Positions 55,000 to 64,000 of a DNA stretch of 64,000 bases are shown here, piece by piece. Position 1 is the first letter of the stretch. Every line of letters begins with the position of its first letter. A program made the translations under genes and the position numbers. Origin of the DNA: Xiashengella succiniciproducens (GTDB lineage Bacteria > Bacteroidota > Bacteroidia > Bacteroidales > Marinilabiliaceae); NCBI RefSeq assembly GCF_023674465.1, contig NZ_CP098400.1, forward strand, positions 1,054,001-1,118,000. Reading direction: 5' to 3'. A model generated the notes under the pieces. It saw nothing but the letters and a program-made list of their open reading frames with translations. It was not told the origin of the DNA and ran no database searches.

Positions 55000-57114
55000 A
55001 TGGGACAGAAGCATCCAAGGGGTTTGTACAGCCTGTTTTTCACTGAAATGTGGGAAAGGTTTAGCTACTATGGAATGAGGGCTCTACTTATCCTGTACAT
55101 GACCAGGCAAATGTTGTATGGTGATACAACAGCTTACGGAATTTATGCTGCTTATACGGCGTTGGTTTACGCCACACCGTTTATCGGAGGTATTATAGCC
55201 GACCAGATACTTGGTTACCGAAAGGCTATTTTCCTGGGGGGCGTGATGATGGCAATCGGTATGTTTGCCATGACTATCGAGAGTCAGTTCTTCTTCTTCA
55301 CCGGTATGGCTTTCATAATAATCGGTAACGGTTTCTTTAAGCCAAATATCTCTTCAATGGTTGGAAAGCTGTACGAACCAGGTGACAGCAGACGTGACGG
55401 CGGATTTACAATCTTCTACATGGGTATCAACCTTGGAGCATTCTTTTCTCCACTTACCTGCGGACTTGTTGGTGAACTCTTCGGATGGCATTATGGTTTC
55501 GGTCTTGCCGGTATCGGTATGATAGCTGGTTTGATCAACTTCTCACTTTCTAAAAAGAATTTTGCTGACGATAACGGAACTCCTCCAAATCCTGCACTGC
55601 TTACCAAGAGTGTCTTTCTGGGCCTTAGTAGGGAAATGTTTATTTACATAGGTACTTTCGTTGCTGTGCCGCTTATTGGTATCCTGCTATGGAATTTCAA
55701 CCTGCTTGACCACTTCCTGCCTCCCTTTGTGGGACTGGTATTCCTGGCATTACTTATTATGTCTATCAGGATGACCAAGATCGAAAGGGAACGTATGTGG
55801 GTTATCATAGTACTTGCATTTTTCTCAATCACTTTCTGGGCATTCTTCGAACAAGCAGGTAGTTCAATCACACTGTTTACCGACTATAATGTAAACCGTC
55901 AGTTGTTTGGTTTCACACTGCCTACTTCGATATTCCAGTCTGTCAACCCATTGTTTATCATCCTGCTTGCTCCTATATTTTCAACTCTGTGGATAGCACT
56001 GTCTCGCCGCAACAGGGAGCCCAATACTCCTGTTAAGTTTGCTATGGGTCTGGTACTCCTCGGTCTTGGTTTCGGTGCATTCGTGTTGGGAGCTTCACTT
56101 GCCGGTGACAATGGTATGGTATCTATGATCTTCCTGATACTGGGTTACATGCTTCACACTTCTGGTGAACTTTGCTTGTCTCCTGTAGGACTGTCAATGG
56201 TTACTCGTCTTGCTCCTGCCAAACTGGTAAGTATGATTATGGGTGCCTGGTTCCTTTCAATAGCCATGGCTCAATTCCTTGGTGGTACTATAGCTAAGTT
56301 TACCTCTACTGAGAGGTTTATGGAAACAGGTCTGCAGTACGAGGCTAAAGCCAAATTTCTTGGAAATGACACGTTTCTGATCAGGACCTATGTGGTTAAT
56401 GAAAGTGACACTCTTTACTCAGAACCACTTGCTGTTACCTTTGAGGTTGCCAAGGGTGTTGGTGAGGTAAAGGTGACAAATGATACTATCTTCAGGGTGT
56501 ACCGGGCACTGAAGCCTGGTGCGGAAGTCAGGACAGGTCTGAGGACTCCGCTACTTGACCCAACAGGCGACCTTGTTACTTTTGATATCAATGGTCAGGC
56601 TAAGTACGGAAGCTATACATTTGAAAACGATGAGTTCGTTTACAATGCATACGAACTGCCTGATTCAGTATTGCAAGCCGGTGTGGTTGATACAATCAGC
56701 TTCAGAGCATTTGAAACTGAAAAGCAGGAAAGGGTTACCTATGGTGAAATGATTATCACTATTTCAAACGAGGAAGTGTTTGCGCCAGTGGCTATCAATA
56801 CTGCCTTGAATGTGAAGGTTCCTGCTTCTACTGCAATCAAGAAATCAGTCAGTACTATCAATGTGCTTGAAAACTTCTATGTAGCTGATGGACGTGAGTT
56901 GCAACTTGAAATGGTTAGCGAACCGGAAGGCGGTTATGCCAATTTTGGTAATGTGATGAATCCTTTTGTGGGACCTACCAAGACCATCCATATTTACAGC
57001 AATGTATTCTTCTATCTGTTTATCATTGCTTTGGCAACTGGTGTGGTAGTGTTTGCACTGTCTCCGCTGCTAAACAAATGGCAGCACAGTGACAAGGAAG
57101 GACAAAGCGAATAA
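55000..57114 (+). CDS. POT family proton-coupled peptide transporter with large soluble insertion
   Basis: Takes up di- and tripeptides with protons across the inner membrane. The first helix has the ExxERFSYYG motif (EMWERFSYYG) required for proton coupling; GGIIADQILGYRK and FTIFYMGINLGAFFSPL are PTR2 signatures. Total length is 704 residues against ~500 for most bacterial members. The excess is a beta-rich soluble stretch at ~436-662, placed between the penultimate helix and the last one (NVFFYLFIIALATGVVVFAL). Mammalian PepT carries an extracellular domain between helices 9 and 10, so this one has a different place. The role of the insertion is unknown. Confidence 0.9.
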   Translation: MGQKHPRGLYSLFFTEMWERFSYYGMRALLILYMTRQMLYGDTTAYGIYAAYTALVYATPFIGGIIADQILGYRKAIFLGGVMMAIGMFAMTIESQFFFFTGMAFIIIGNGFFKPNISSMVGKLYEPGDSRRDGGFTIFYMGINLGAFFSPLTCGLVGELFGWHYGFGLAGIGMIAGLINFSLSKKNFADDNGTPPNPALLTKSVFLGLSREMFIYIGTFVAVPLIGILLWNFNLLDHFLPPFVGLVFLALLIMSIRMTKIERERMWVIIVLAFFSITFWAFFEQAGSSITLFTDYNVNRQLFGFTLPTSIFQSVNPLFIILLAPIFSTLWIALSRRNREPNTPVKFAMGLVLLGLGFGAFVLGASLAGDNGMVSMIFLILGYMLHTSGELCLSPVGLSMVTRLAPAKLVSMIMGAWFLSIAMAQFLGGTIAKFTSTERFMETGLQYEAKAKFLGNDTFLIRTYVVNESDTLYSEPLAVTFEVAKGVGEVKVTNDTIFRVYRALKPGAEVRTGLRTPLLDPTGDLVTFDINGQAKYGSYTFENDEFVYNAYELPDSVLQAGVVDTISFRAFETEKQERVTYGEMIITISNEEVFAPVAINTALNVKVPASTAIKKSVSTINVLENFYVADGRELQLEMVSEPEGGYANFGNVMNPFVGPTKTIHIYSNVFFYLFIIALATGVVVFALSPLLNKWQHSDKEGQSE

Positions 57115-57136
57115 GTACTGTATATAATCTAAGTTA

Positions 57137-57170
57137 AGGGGCTGTCTGGTAAAACGGGCAGCCTCTTTTT
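57137..57170 (+). terminator. Terminator after the POT transporter
   Basis: GGGGCTGTC pairs with GGCAGCCTC (with G-T and one mismatch) around an ~8-nt loop, then five T. Confidence 0.72.
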
Positions 57171-57345
57171 ATTTATAGGCCTGAATGTAGTTGTTGTTAT
57201 ACTGATCTCTCGAACTGTGATATGCTTTATTCTAGTGACGCATCCTTTCCTAAAATTACGTAGGGGATTGCCCGCTTCCTGAATTTACGGCGCAGAAATA
57301 TCCTCTTATTCCTATTTGCAGACACCTGCCGCCATTTTCTGCGTG

Positions 57346-57373
57346 TTTCAATGCTTGATTATCCTTAAATTTG
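57346..57373 (+). promoter_or_regulatory. Possible promoter of nnr
   Basis: TAAATTTG at 57366-57373 matches TAnnTTTG and TTTC at 57346-57349 is a near -33 box 16 bp upstream. The ATG at 57425 is 52 bp downstream. The remainder of the 57171-57424 gap shows nothing else. Confidence 0.5.
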
Positions 57374-57424
57374 CTTGCATAATACGTGTTCAATCCGTTT
57401 ATTTATATCAGAAAAACGACTTCA

Positions 57425-58933
57425 ATGAAGATATTCCCTGTAAAGGCCATAGCTGAGATAGATTCCTATACCGTCGAGCATGAGCCCATTCTGTCGGTCA
57501 ATCTGATGGAACGTGCGGCCCGCAGGCTCTTTGATACCATCAAGGAGAGATATGAAGGGCGGAGGTTTATTGTTCTGGCAGGTCCCGGCAATAATGGGGG
57601 TGACGCTATTGCAACTGGTCGCATGTTGATACTTGCGGGCTACGAGGTCGATATTGTTCTGCCCAAATCGGAAGGGCTGTCACCTGATACACAAACCAAC
57701 AGGGATCGTTTGCAGCATCTGAGACAGGCCAGAGTTATCGAACTCGACAAAGGTGGTCTTCTGCCTGAACCGGATCCTTCCTGTGTTGTGCTTGACGGTC
57801 TTTTCGGCAGCGGGCTTAACAGGCCGCTATCCGGAGTATTCCTTGAGCTGGTCAGGATAGTCAATTCATGGAATGCTGAGGTTATTGCAATCGACATTCC
57901 ATCCGGACTTATGGGAGAGTCAAATGCAGGCAACAACCCCGAAGGAATTATCAGAGCTACACGTACCTATACTTTTCAGTTTCCCAAGCTAAGTTTCCTC
58001 TTCCCCGAGAACGAGCAATTCGTTGGTGAATGGGAAATACTACCCATTGGTTTGCACCAAAAGAAAATGGCAGAGATGCAGACGCACTGGTATCTTACCG
58101 AAAAGGAGGAGGTCAAGGCTATTCTACCAAGGAGACCTAAATTTGCCCACAAGGGCAACTTCGGCCATGACCTTCTTATTGCCGGAAGCTTTGGTCGTAT
58201 GGGTGCCGCTGTGCTTGCCGCCAGAGCTTGTTTGAAGACAGGGGCGGGACTGCTTACTGTGCAGTTACCCAACAAGACCTGCCATGTGATGCATTGCTCC
58301 GTACCAGAAGCTATGGTTAGCATCGACCGTTCAGATATCATGTTTACCGAGTTTCCACCGCTCGATCCTTTCAAGGCAGTAGGAGTTGGACCTGCCATAG
58401 GCTGCAAGCCCAATTGCGTAAGAGCTTTTTCCGACCTGCTAGACAATATAGGAGAGCGTTCACTCGTTGTAGACGCAGATGCCATCACTATATTGGCTTC
58501 GGAACAGTCTTTGCTGTCAAAGCTTCCGAAGAACACAGTGCTGACCCCACATCCGGGTGAGTTTAGGCGTCTGGTTGGTGACTGGAACGATGACTTCCAC
58601 AGACTAGAAAAAGCTGTCGAATTCAGTGCCACCCACAAGGTCGTGCTGGTTCTCAAAGGGGCTTATACAGCCGTGATATCACCCGATGGTAGTTGTTATT
58701 TCAACCCGACTGGCAATCCGGGAATGGCTACTGCAGGTAGTGGGGATGTGTTGACAGGTATCATCCTGTCACTGCTTGGTCAGGGTATTGCAGCTCTCGA
58801 TGCTGCCAGAGCAGGAGCGTATATTCATGGACTTGCCGGGGATATGGCAATGGAAGAAGAGGGTGAAGCAGCTTTGACAGCATCTGATATTATCAGGTAT
58901 TTAGGGAAAGCTATAAGTAGTATTCAGAAATAG
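57425..58933 (+). CDS. nnr: Bifunctional NAD(P)H-hydrate epimerase / dehydratase
   Basis: Repairs damaged NAD(P)H: epimerises R/S-NAD(P)HX, then dehydrates the S form using ADP or ATP. The 502 residues start at the ATG at 57425 (MKIFPVKAIAEIDSYT); the frame runs 13 codons upstream without reason. The N-terminal YjeF_N domain (~1-215) has GPGNNGGDAIATGRM and DGLFGSGLNR. The C-terminal carbohydrate-kinase-like domain (~230-500) has KTGAGLLTVQLP, DADAITIL, LTPHPGEFRRL and NPGMATAGSGDVLTGI. Both halves look intact. The DUF4831-like gene follows after 7 bp. Confidence 0.95.
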   Translation: MKIFPVKAIAEIDSYTVEHEPILSVNLMERAARRLFDTIKERYEGRRFIVLAGPGNNGGDAIATGRMLILAGYEVDIVLPKSEGLSPDTQTNRDRLQHLRQARVIELDKGGLLPEPDPSCVVLDGLFGSGLNRPLSGVFLELVRIVNSWNAEVIAIDIPSGLMGESNAGNNPEGIIRATRTYTFQFPKLSFLFPENEQFVGEWEILPIGLHQKKMAEMQTHWYLTEKEEVKAILPRRPKFAHKGNFGHDLLIAGSFGRMGAAVLAARACLKTGAGLLTVQLPNKTCHVMHCSVPEAMVSIDRSDIMFTEFPPLDPFKAVGVGPAIGCKPNCVRAFSDLLDNIGERSLVVDADAITILASEQSLLSKLPKNTVLTPHPGEFRRLVGDWNDDFHRLEKAVEFSATHKVVLVLKGAYTAVISPDGSCYFNPTGNPGMATAGSGDVLTGIILSLLGQGIAALDAARAGAYIHGLAGDMAMEEEGEAALTASDIIRYLGKAISSIQK

Positions 58934-58940
58934 ATAAACG

Positions 58941-60083
58941 ATGAGAATGAAGATAAAACCTATTCTTTTCTCTTTAGGTCTGGCAGCTCTGGCTGCCTGT
59001 ACATCAGGACGACCCCTGAGTCAGGGCACTGCACAGCCCGTAGGTAGTGAAGAACCCAATGCTCACGGTTTGTATTATTATTTGCCAACTACCTCATTGC
59101 AGATTGAGATAACAGCTGAAAAGCGTATTCGTAAAGCCGGTCCGTTTTACAGGTTCTCTCAACGTTACCTCAATATCACTGACGTAATAACTGAGGACTC
59201 TGAAGAATGGTCGCTTGTGGATGCTAAGGTGAGGACTGTCGGACAACCCGATAAGAGCCGCCTTTTTAAAGTAAACACTGTTGGCTTCCCTTCTATGGCG
59301 GCTTTGACGCTTAGCAAAGAGGGTGTCCTACTGGGGCTTAACCTGCCTCCGCACAGGCAATTTTCTCGTGATGCTGAACATCCCTTTGGATTTGAGCCAT
59401 CAATGGGTTGGGGACATCCACGTGGTGACGGAAAAGCTACTAAGGAAGCACTAACACTTGCTGAGGTAAATTTCAATGATGTGCCGATGAGTGAGGAACA
59501 GCTTATCAAGAGCAGCACTACCGCCATGGCTGAGGAAGTTGCCAAGGAGATATACCGTCTCAGGGAGATAAGAACCGAGATAATCAGCGGGGAGCTTCAG
59601 GTATCAGGTGATGTTAAGGTATTGCTTGAGGAGATGGACAGACTTGAGAAGGCTTACCTATCACTTTTTGTCGGTAAGGAAATCAGGGAACGTGTAACAA
59701 GGGTAATCGATTACTACCCCGGCCCTGAGAGGTCGATAAACACTGTGTTAATACGCTTTTCCGACAAGAAGGGCTTCCTCGACAAAATGGACGTAAGTGG
59801 TACTCCCGTTTATCTTGAGGTAGAGGTGCTGGATGGCAACAATACCGATTATGTGGCCTTGGAAACTCCAAAAAGTGAGAATACAAGGGGACTTACCTAT
59901 ATCAATCCTGCAAAGGCCAGAGTCAGGGTGATTGACAGGACTGTGCAAATGCTATCAGAGGAAGTATTCCTGGCTCAGTATGGACAACTACTCAGATTTC
60001 CTGCCGACCTGACAGATGGCCCCGGAGTAGGAGTGGAACTGGATCCTGCTACAGGTGCGCTTAGGAGAATATTCAACAAATAA
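58941..60083 (+). CDS. DUF4831-like lipoprotein
   Basis: A 380-residue protein with a lipobox LAAC and lipidation at C20. The mature N-terminus (GLYYYLPTTSLQIEITAEKR, AGPFYRFSQRYLNITDV) matches the DUF4831 family of Bacteroidota. Its end (FPADLTDGPGVGVELDPATG) also fits family members. The role is unknown; it is probably attached to the periplasmic or outer-membrane side. It is close to nnr (7 bp) and followed by a terminator, so the two form an operon. Confidence 0.8.
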   Translation: MRMKIKPILFSLGLAALAACTSGRPLSQGTAQPVGSEEPNAHGLYYYLPTTSLQIEITAEKRIRKAGPFYRFSQRYLNITDVITEDSEEWSLVDAKVRTVGQPDKSRLFKVNTVGFPSMAALTLSKEGVLLGLNLPPHRQFSRDAEHPFGFEPSMGWGHPRGDGKATKEALTLAEVNFNDVPMSEEQLIKSSTTAMAEEVAKEIYRLREIRTEIISGELQVSGDVKVLLEEMDRLEKAYLSLFVGKEIRERVTRVIDYYPGPERSINTVLIRFSDKKGFLDKMDVSGTPVYLEVEVLDGNNTDYVALETPKSENTRGLTYINPAKARVRVIDRTVQMLSEEVFLAQYGQLLRFPADLTDGPGVGVELDPATGALRRIFNK

Positions 60084-60102
60084 GCTGCTTACAAATATAG
60101 AG

Positions 60103-60126
60103 AAGCCCGGCTCTGACCGGGCTTTT
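60103..60126 (+). terminator. Terminator after the DUF4831-like gene
   Basis: AAGCCCGG and CCGGGCTT form a perfect 8-bp stem around CTCTGA, followed by TT. The T run is short. Confidence 0.75.
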
Positions 60127-60160
60127 GGGCTATTGCCCTGACCAAATTCAAGTCTGCAAG

Positions 60161-61960
60161 GTGAGAAAATCGTTTAACCACATAAAGGTAATCCTGGGAT
60201 ATGTCTGGAGTAGTTCTCCTGTCTGGAGTATGGCCAACGGAGCCCTTATTGTGGTACGTGGTATTCTTCCGCTGATGCTTCTCTATCTTGTCAAATTGCT
60301 TGTTGACGAGATCCAGTTTGTTGCAGACCTACCTGTGGCGGAGCGCGATTTTGACAGGATTATTCCGGTTTTGATCTTTGCCGGGGTGGTTTTCCTGATC
60401 AATGCCCTTTCAGCTTCTGCCAGTTTGCTTGTTAGAGAGAAACAGTCCTATGTTATTTCCGACTTCTTTGACAAGCTGATTCACAACAAGATTTCAGGTC
60501 TTGACTACGGATACTTTGAGCATCCCGATTACCAAAGTCTTTTCTACAGAGCCCTGAATGAAGCTTCATTCAGACCTTCCCGCATCTTTTACGGGGTAAT
60601 GGGATTGATACAAAACCTGATTACCCTGACCCTGATGGCTGGTATCCTTACTCAGGTTCACTGGGCTGTTCTTGTGATACTGCTGCTTATCACTGCACCT
60701 GTAGCCCTGATAAGGCTGCGTCATTCCAGGAAGTTGTTTATTTACAAGCGGGATAACACGAGGCTGGAGCGAACTGTCAACTATTACAACCGCCTAATTA
60801 CAGCACCAGATTATGCAAAAGAGGTAAGGGCCTTTGATTTGGGCTCGCTTTTCAGAGAAAGGTATCTCAAATTAAAGGATCAGTGGAGACAAAGTCGTTT
60901 TGCGCTGTTGTTAGCCCAGACCAGACGTGAGAGTCTGGTGCAGGTACTGGCTGCCATAGCCTTCTTTGCAGTGTATGGAATGATAGCCTATAGAGCCTTT
61001 GAAGGTGAGATAACCATTGGTGAGGTTGTACTCTACTTTATGGCTTTGCAGCGTGGTTATTCCTACCTGCAGGAGCTGCTTGGCAGGGTGGCCGGACTGT
61101 ACGAAGATTCTTTGTTTCTCGACAACCTGTTTGAGTTTCTCAAACTCGACGAGGGGAGAAAGACTGTTGCCACGACTACGATGAAGAGCTTTCCTGCGCC
61201 TATCAGGAAGGGTATTGAATTTCGAGATGTAAGTTTTCACTACCCTTCAAATAATAAGTGGATCCTGCGTAACCTCAATCTGACGATTGGGGCAGGAGAG
61301 ACCGTTGCCCTGGTGGGGGCCAACGGTGCGGGAAAATCGACGCTTATCAAACTGCTCAACTGCCTCTACAAGCCAGTAGAAGGTGATATTACCATTGATG
61401 GTGTGTCACTTTACGATATTGACCCGAAGGATAGGGTAGCCAATGTCAGTGTTATTTTTCAGGACTTTATCCTTTACAACGTCACTGCACGGGAGAATAT
61501 CTGGTTTGGTAAGGCCGGCCAGCCTGAAGATGAAGCACTAATCAGGAAGGCAGCCGCAGATTCAGGTATCGACAAGGTTATTGAAGGTTTTGAGAAGGGT
61601 TATGACACAACCCTTGGCGTACTGTTTGAAGGCAGCCGTCAGATGAGTCCCGGACAGTGGCAAAGTTTAGCACTTGCCCGCTCGTTCTACAACAACGGAC
61701 AGATTATACTGCTCGACGAACCTACAAGTTCGCTGGATGCCTTTATGGAGGCCAGGCTGCTTAAGTATATCCGCACGATAACCAGGGGCAGGACATCGGT
61801 AATAGTAAGTCACCGACTTTCTACTATCAGGATGGCCGACAGAATCATTGTGCTGAAGGATGACAATACAGTTGAGACCGGCACCTATGATGAGCTTGTC
61901 GCCAATCCCAACAGCCACTTCAGCAATATGCTTCAGACACTCAGCGATGCAATCAGATAA
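60161..61960 (+). CDS. ABC exporter, fused permease and ATP-binding domain
   Basis: A 599-residue half-transporter. A TTG at 60125 extends the frame, but that stretch overlaps the terminator and the GTG at 60161 (MRKSFNHIKVIL) fits better. Six membrane helices (~20-320) are followed by an ABC domain (~345-590) with Walker A GANGAGKST (386-394), Walker B IILLDEPTSSLD and H-loop VIVSHRLST. The signature loop is RQMSPGQWQSLALAR, with MSPGQ where LSGGQ is usual. It is probably a homodimeric lipid or small-molecule exporter; the substrate is unknown. No partner half-transporter is nearby. Confidence 0.9.
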   Translation: MRKSFNHIKVILGYVWSSSPVWSMANGALIVVRGILPLMLLYLVKLLVDEIQFVADLPVAERDFDRIIPVLIFAGVVFLINALSASASLLVREKQSYVISDFFDKLIHNKISGLDYGYFEHPDYQSLFYRALNEASFRPSRIFYGVMGLIQNLITLTLMAGILTQVHWAVLVILLLITAPVALIRLRHSRKLFIYKRDNTRLERTVNYYNRLITAPDYAKEVRAFDLGSLFRERYLKLKDQWRQSRFALLLAQTRRESLVQVLAAIAFFAVYGMIAYRAFEGEITIGEVVLYFMALQRGYSYLQELLGRVAGLYEDSLFLDNLFEFLKLDEGRKTVATTTMKSFPAPIRKGIEFRDVSFHYPSNNKWILRNLNLTIGAGETVALVGANGAGKSTLIKLLNCLYKPVEGDITIDGVSLYDIDPKDRVANVSVIFQDFILYNVTARENIWFGKAGQPEDEALIRKAAADSGIDKVIEGFEKGYDTTLGVLFEGSRQMSPGQWQSLALARSFYNNGQIILLDEPTSSLDAFMEARLLKYIRTITRGRTSVIVSHRLSTIRMADRIIVLKDDNTVETGTYDELVANPNSHFSNMLQTLSDAIR

Positions 61961-62066
61961 CCATGAAAACACAATTTATCCTAATATAAGATTCCTGTTC
62001 GTAGATTCGTTTATGGTGATGTTGGTTACAAAAGTGTAACTGTCAAGTCTTTACGCTAGCTTGCAT

Positions 62067-63542
62067 TTAACGTCCTATAAAATACTGGAGTCCGGTATAA
62101 AGGCCGGCTGAATAGGGTTTAAACTTTATGGGATACCCTTCGTTGATGCTGTTGAGAAAATAGTTGATGCGTGGTTCAACCCTCAGTGACAGCGGTCCAA
62201 CTATTGGCACAGTAACAGCTATCCCTGCATGAGTGCTAAAGTTCATCGTTGACAAGCCCTCAGTTTCCCCAATCTTTTGCCTGCTGCCATCTTCTTTCAA
62301 ATAAGCTCCATTGTCTATCAATACATTCGTACTAACTCCTGCAGACAGCGAAAGTCTGGTGCTGTTACTGTTGATTACGTAGTATCTTAAGGTCAAAGGA
62401 ATCTCAATGTAGTCAATGTATTGACTGAATCCTGTGGCCCCGGATTCACTATTGCTTTCAGTGTTATATGCAAGCAGCAGAGACTGAGTCTTGGCAGAAG
62501 ACTGTATATCTGATGGTATTACCTCAGCAGAGGCCTGATTTTGCCTGATCAGTCCCATAGAATTGTCAAGGGAAATTGTCTTTACGTTTGCATAGCCATT
62601 ATTCTGATATGACATTCCATAGACCATGCGATCATCAACTCTGGAGCTAACCTCCTGACCCATTCTGGCATACAGTACGCCTGACTCAATACCCCAGTTT
62701 TTGCCAAGTCCTACATTCACATTGAAACCTCCACCTGTACTGATTAGTCCCTTTTCAGAATAAGAAGAACTACTAGATGCTGCAGCCATCATACTACTTC
62801 CCGATGTTTGCCGGTAACTGTAAATAGGGGATACCGCTCCGCCAATCTCTACACGACGACGTTGCTCAGCCTTTCTGTGTTCTTCATATATATCTAAGAT
62901 TCCGGTTTCCACCCTGGCCCACTCCTTAATATCTTCAGCCTTCCTATTGCTTAGTTTGCTTTGCTCAACCTTTCTGGTTTCCAACAAAGGGTAGCTTTGG
63001 TTATAGCTTATCCTTTCGGCTGAGCTACGGTCGTTAGCTAAGTCCAAAGCGGGACTTACCTTGGTTGTAAAAATCCTGCTTTCGGGTTGATTTGATGTTG
63101 TTGCCGATTCATTGGAACCTAAAGCAGCCTTAGTTGAACTACCTGCAGAAAGGGTATTCTTTGATGCAAGTTTTTCAGAGCCAGCGGTTTTGTTTTCCCC
63201 GGGGTTGAAAACGGGACTATCTCCTGTGGTATGTCCGGAAACATTAACACCTTTACTTGATGTGATACTGAATTCTGATGTGCTTAATGCATCATCAGCC
63301 AACTGAACTCCTGTCTCTTGTTCTATAATGCTGAAAAAACCAATTCCAATGGTCATGATTCCAACGAAAACAGCAGCAATTGCAGCAAATGATTTGCTGT
63401 TAAAAGGAAGTATTAATCCCTTTTTCTTTTGTTTTGCATCAAGTGAAGCCTCGATGCGGTCCCAAACACTGGCGGATGGAAGCACGTCCTGATTGTCAGC
63501 CCATTCTTTGTATTGCTCTTCCAATTTGTTCAAATCTGCCAT
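62067..63542 (-). CDS. Anti-sigma-like N-terminus fused to an outer-membrane beta-barrel
   Basis: A 491-residue protein. Residues ~1-45 are a soluble helical segment (LEEQYKEWADNQ, PSASVWDRIEASL), followed by one membrane helix (~47-69, FAAIAAVFVGIMTIGIGFFS). A long Ser/Thr/Asn-rich linker (~75-215) and a C-terminal beta-barrel of porin-like type (~220-491, with GGGFNVNVGLGKNWGIESG and an end at YTGLQYFIG) follow. It is adjacent to the ECF sigma gene, with a 13-bp overlap. The start resembles membrane anti-sigma factors; the end suggests an outer-membrane position, so one chain may bridge both membranes or be cut. Similar fusions occur in Bacteroidota. Confidence 0.78.
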   Translation of the reverse strand: MADLNKLEEQYKEWADNQDVLPSASVWDRIEASLDAKQKKKGLILPFNSKSFAAIAAVFVGIMTIGIGFFSIIEQETGVQLADDALSTSEFSITSSKGVNVSGHTTGDSPVFNPGENKTAGSEKLASKNTLSAGSSTKAALGSNESATTSNQPESRIFTTKVSPALDLANDRSSAERISYNQSYPLLETRKVEQSKLSNRKAEDIKEWARVETGILDIYEEHRKAEQRRRVEIGGAVSPIYSYRQTSGSSMMAAASSSSSYSEKGLISTGGGFNVNVGLGKNWGIESGVLYARMGQEVSSRVDDRMVYGMSYQNNGYANVKTISLDNSMGLIRQNQASAEVIPSDIQSSAKTQSLLLAYNTESNSESGATGFSQYIDYIEIPLTLRYYVINSNSTRLSLSAGVSTNVLIDNGAYLKEDGSRQKIGETEGLSTMNFSTHAGIAVTVPIVGPLSLRVEPRINYFLNSINEGYPIKFKPYSAGLYTGLQYFIGR

Positions 63543-64000
63543 AGTGCTCTTTCTTTTTCAGCTTTTTTTTTATCAATCCGTTTCTGAAGCCATTGACGTG
63601 CTCTTGCCAGGTTGGATTTGCTTGTTCCCACCGAGATATTAAGCGACTTTGCAATGTCTTCATGAGAAAATTGCTCAAGCACATAGAGTTTAAAGACCAG
63701 CTTGTACCTATCGGGCAACTGTTCGATAAGTGCGTGTAGTTCACTCATACTGACTTCTATGCCGTCATCTTCTTCCGTGTCATCATAGCGTTCCGCAAGG
63801 TTGATATCAGAGTCGTCCACAAAGCTGTATTTGGAATTTTTGCGGTAGCTCTCTAGGATATTGTTGACCATTACCCTGCGTAGCCAACCTTCAATGGAGC
63901 CTTTGCTTTCAAATTGGCCTATCTTGTCGAAGATCTTCAGAAAGCCCTCATGCAGAAAGTCCTCAGCCTCCATTCTGTTTTTGGTATAGCGCATGCAAAC
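63530..64000 (-). CDS. ECF sigma-70 factor (5' partial at window end)
   Basis: RNA polymerase sigma factor of the ECF group. The frame continues to the window edge (codons before the ATG at 63994 read Val-Cys), so the start is outside the window; 154 or more residues are seen. Region 2 ends in DFLHEGFLKIFDKIGQFE and EGWLRRVMVNNILES; region 4 (~90-145) has IEQLPDRYKLVFKLYVLEQF and the helix-turn-helix SHEDIAKSLNISVGTSKSNL. The C-terminus overlaps the start of the anti-sigma/barrel gene by 13 bp, the usual layout of a sigma/anti-sigma pair. Confidence 0.93.
   Translation of the reverse strand, partial: VCMRYTKNRMEAEDFLHEGFLKIFDKIGQFESKGSIEGWLRRVMVNNILESYRKNSKYSFVDDSDINLAERYDDTEEDDGIEVSMSELHALIEQLPDRYKLVFKLYVLEQFSHEDIAKSLNISVGTSKSNLARARQWLQKRIDKKKAEKERALWQI

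Overview
The window is a stretch of a Bacteroidota chromosome, most likely Bacteroidales/Marinilabiliales-like. Supporting marks are NigD-like, DUF4831-like and TapB-like proteins, an ECF sigma factor next to an anti-sigma/beta-barrel fusion, a class I Fe-S fumarase, and -7 boxes of the TAnnTTTG type, the best of them in front of tRNA-Arg. Species cannot be named from the sequence alone.

Host-like segment 1 (1-20 kb) starts inside a bifunctional trehalose-6-phosphate synthase/phosphatase. It is followed by a giant 2241-residue protein with an aminotransferase-like core and an HPr-kinase-like P-loop, a LuxR-type response regulator, a beta-lactamase-fold hydrolase, an OsmC-like protein and O-acetylhomoserine sulfhydrylase. 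A tight minus-strand operon (M23 peptidase, TPR protein, PIF1-like helicase with TPR tail), a NigD-like lipoprotein and tRNA-Arg(ACG) complete it.

An AT-rich accessory island (about 20.3-45.6 kb) begins just after the tRNA, next to a 5'-truncated gene remnant, and ends at an IS66 accessory-gene remnant. Its left half is a minus-strand YD/RHS-repeat cluster: an RHS-like protein without a core domain, two small exported proteins, a large exported RHS protein with seven near-identical 240-bp Ig-like repeats and a C-terminal HExxH domain, and a small lipoprotein 2 bp downstream that may be its immunity protein. Its right half, transcribed divergently, is a nearly complete type II secretion/type IV pilus-like operon: pseudopilin, prepilin peptidase, GspE, secretin, GspL/PilN-like, GspM/PilO-like, lipoprotein, GspC/PilP-like, GspK/PilX-like, GspI-like, GspJ/H-like and GspF. 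The GspC/PilP-like gene is split twice, by an IS1380-family element (16-bp ends, 5-bp TATAA duplication) and by an IS4-family element (about 20-bp ends, 9-bp ATTAATAAT duplication). Removing both elements and one copy of each duplication restores one 151-residue reading frame, so the machine was probably inactivated or altered recently.

Host-like segment 2 (45.8-64 kb) holds an alginate-export-like porin, a TapB-like protein, fumarase, a translationally coupled purE-sua5 pair, a cytidylate-kinase-like protein, a YfcC-type transporter coupled to a Nudix hydrolase, a POT peptide transporter with a large soluble insertion, the Nnr NAD(P)HX repair enzyme, a DUF4831-like lipoprotein, an ABC exporter, and an anti-sigma/beta-barrel fusion with its ECF sigma factor cut off by the window end.

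The main candidate for an undescribed system is the island: an RHS toxin-like cluster facing a T2SS-like exporter, with the possibility (inference only) that the exporter carries the RHS proteins across the outer membrane.
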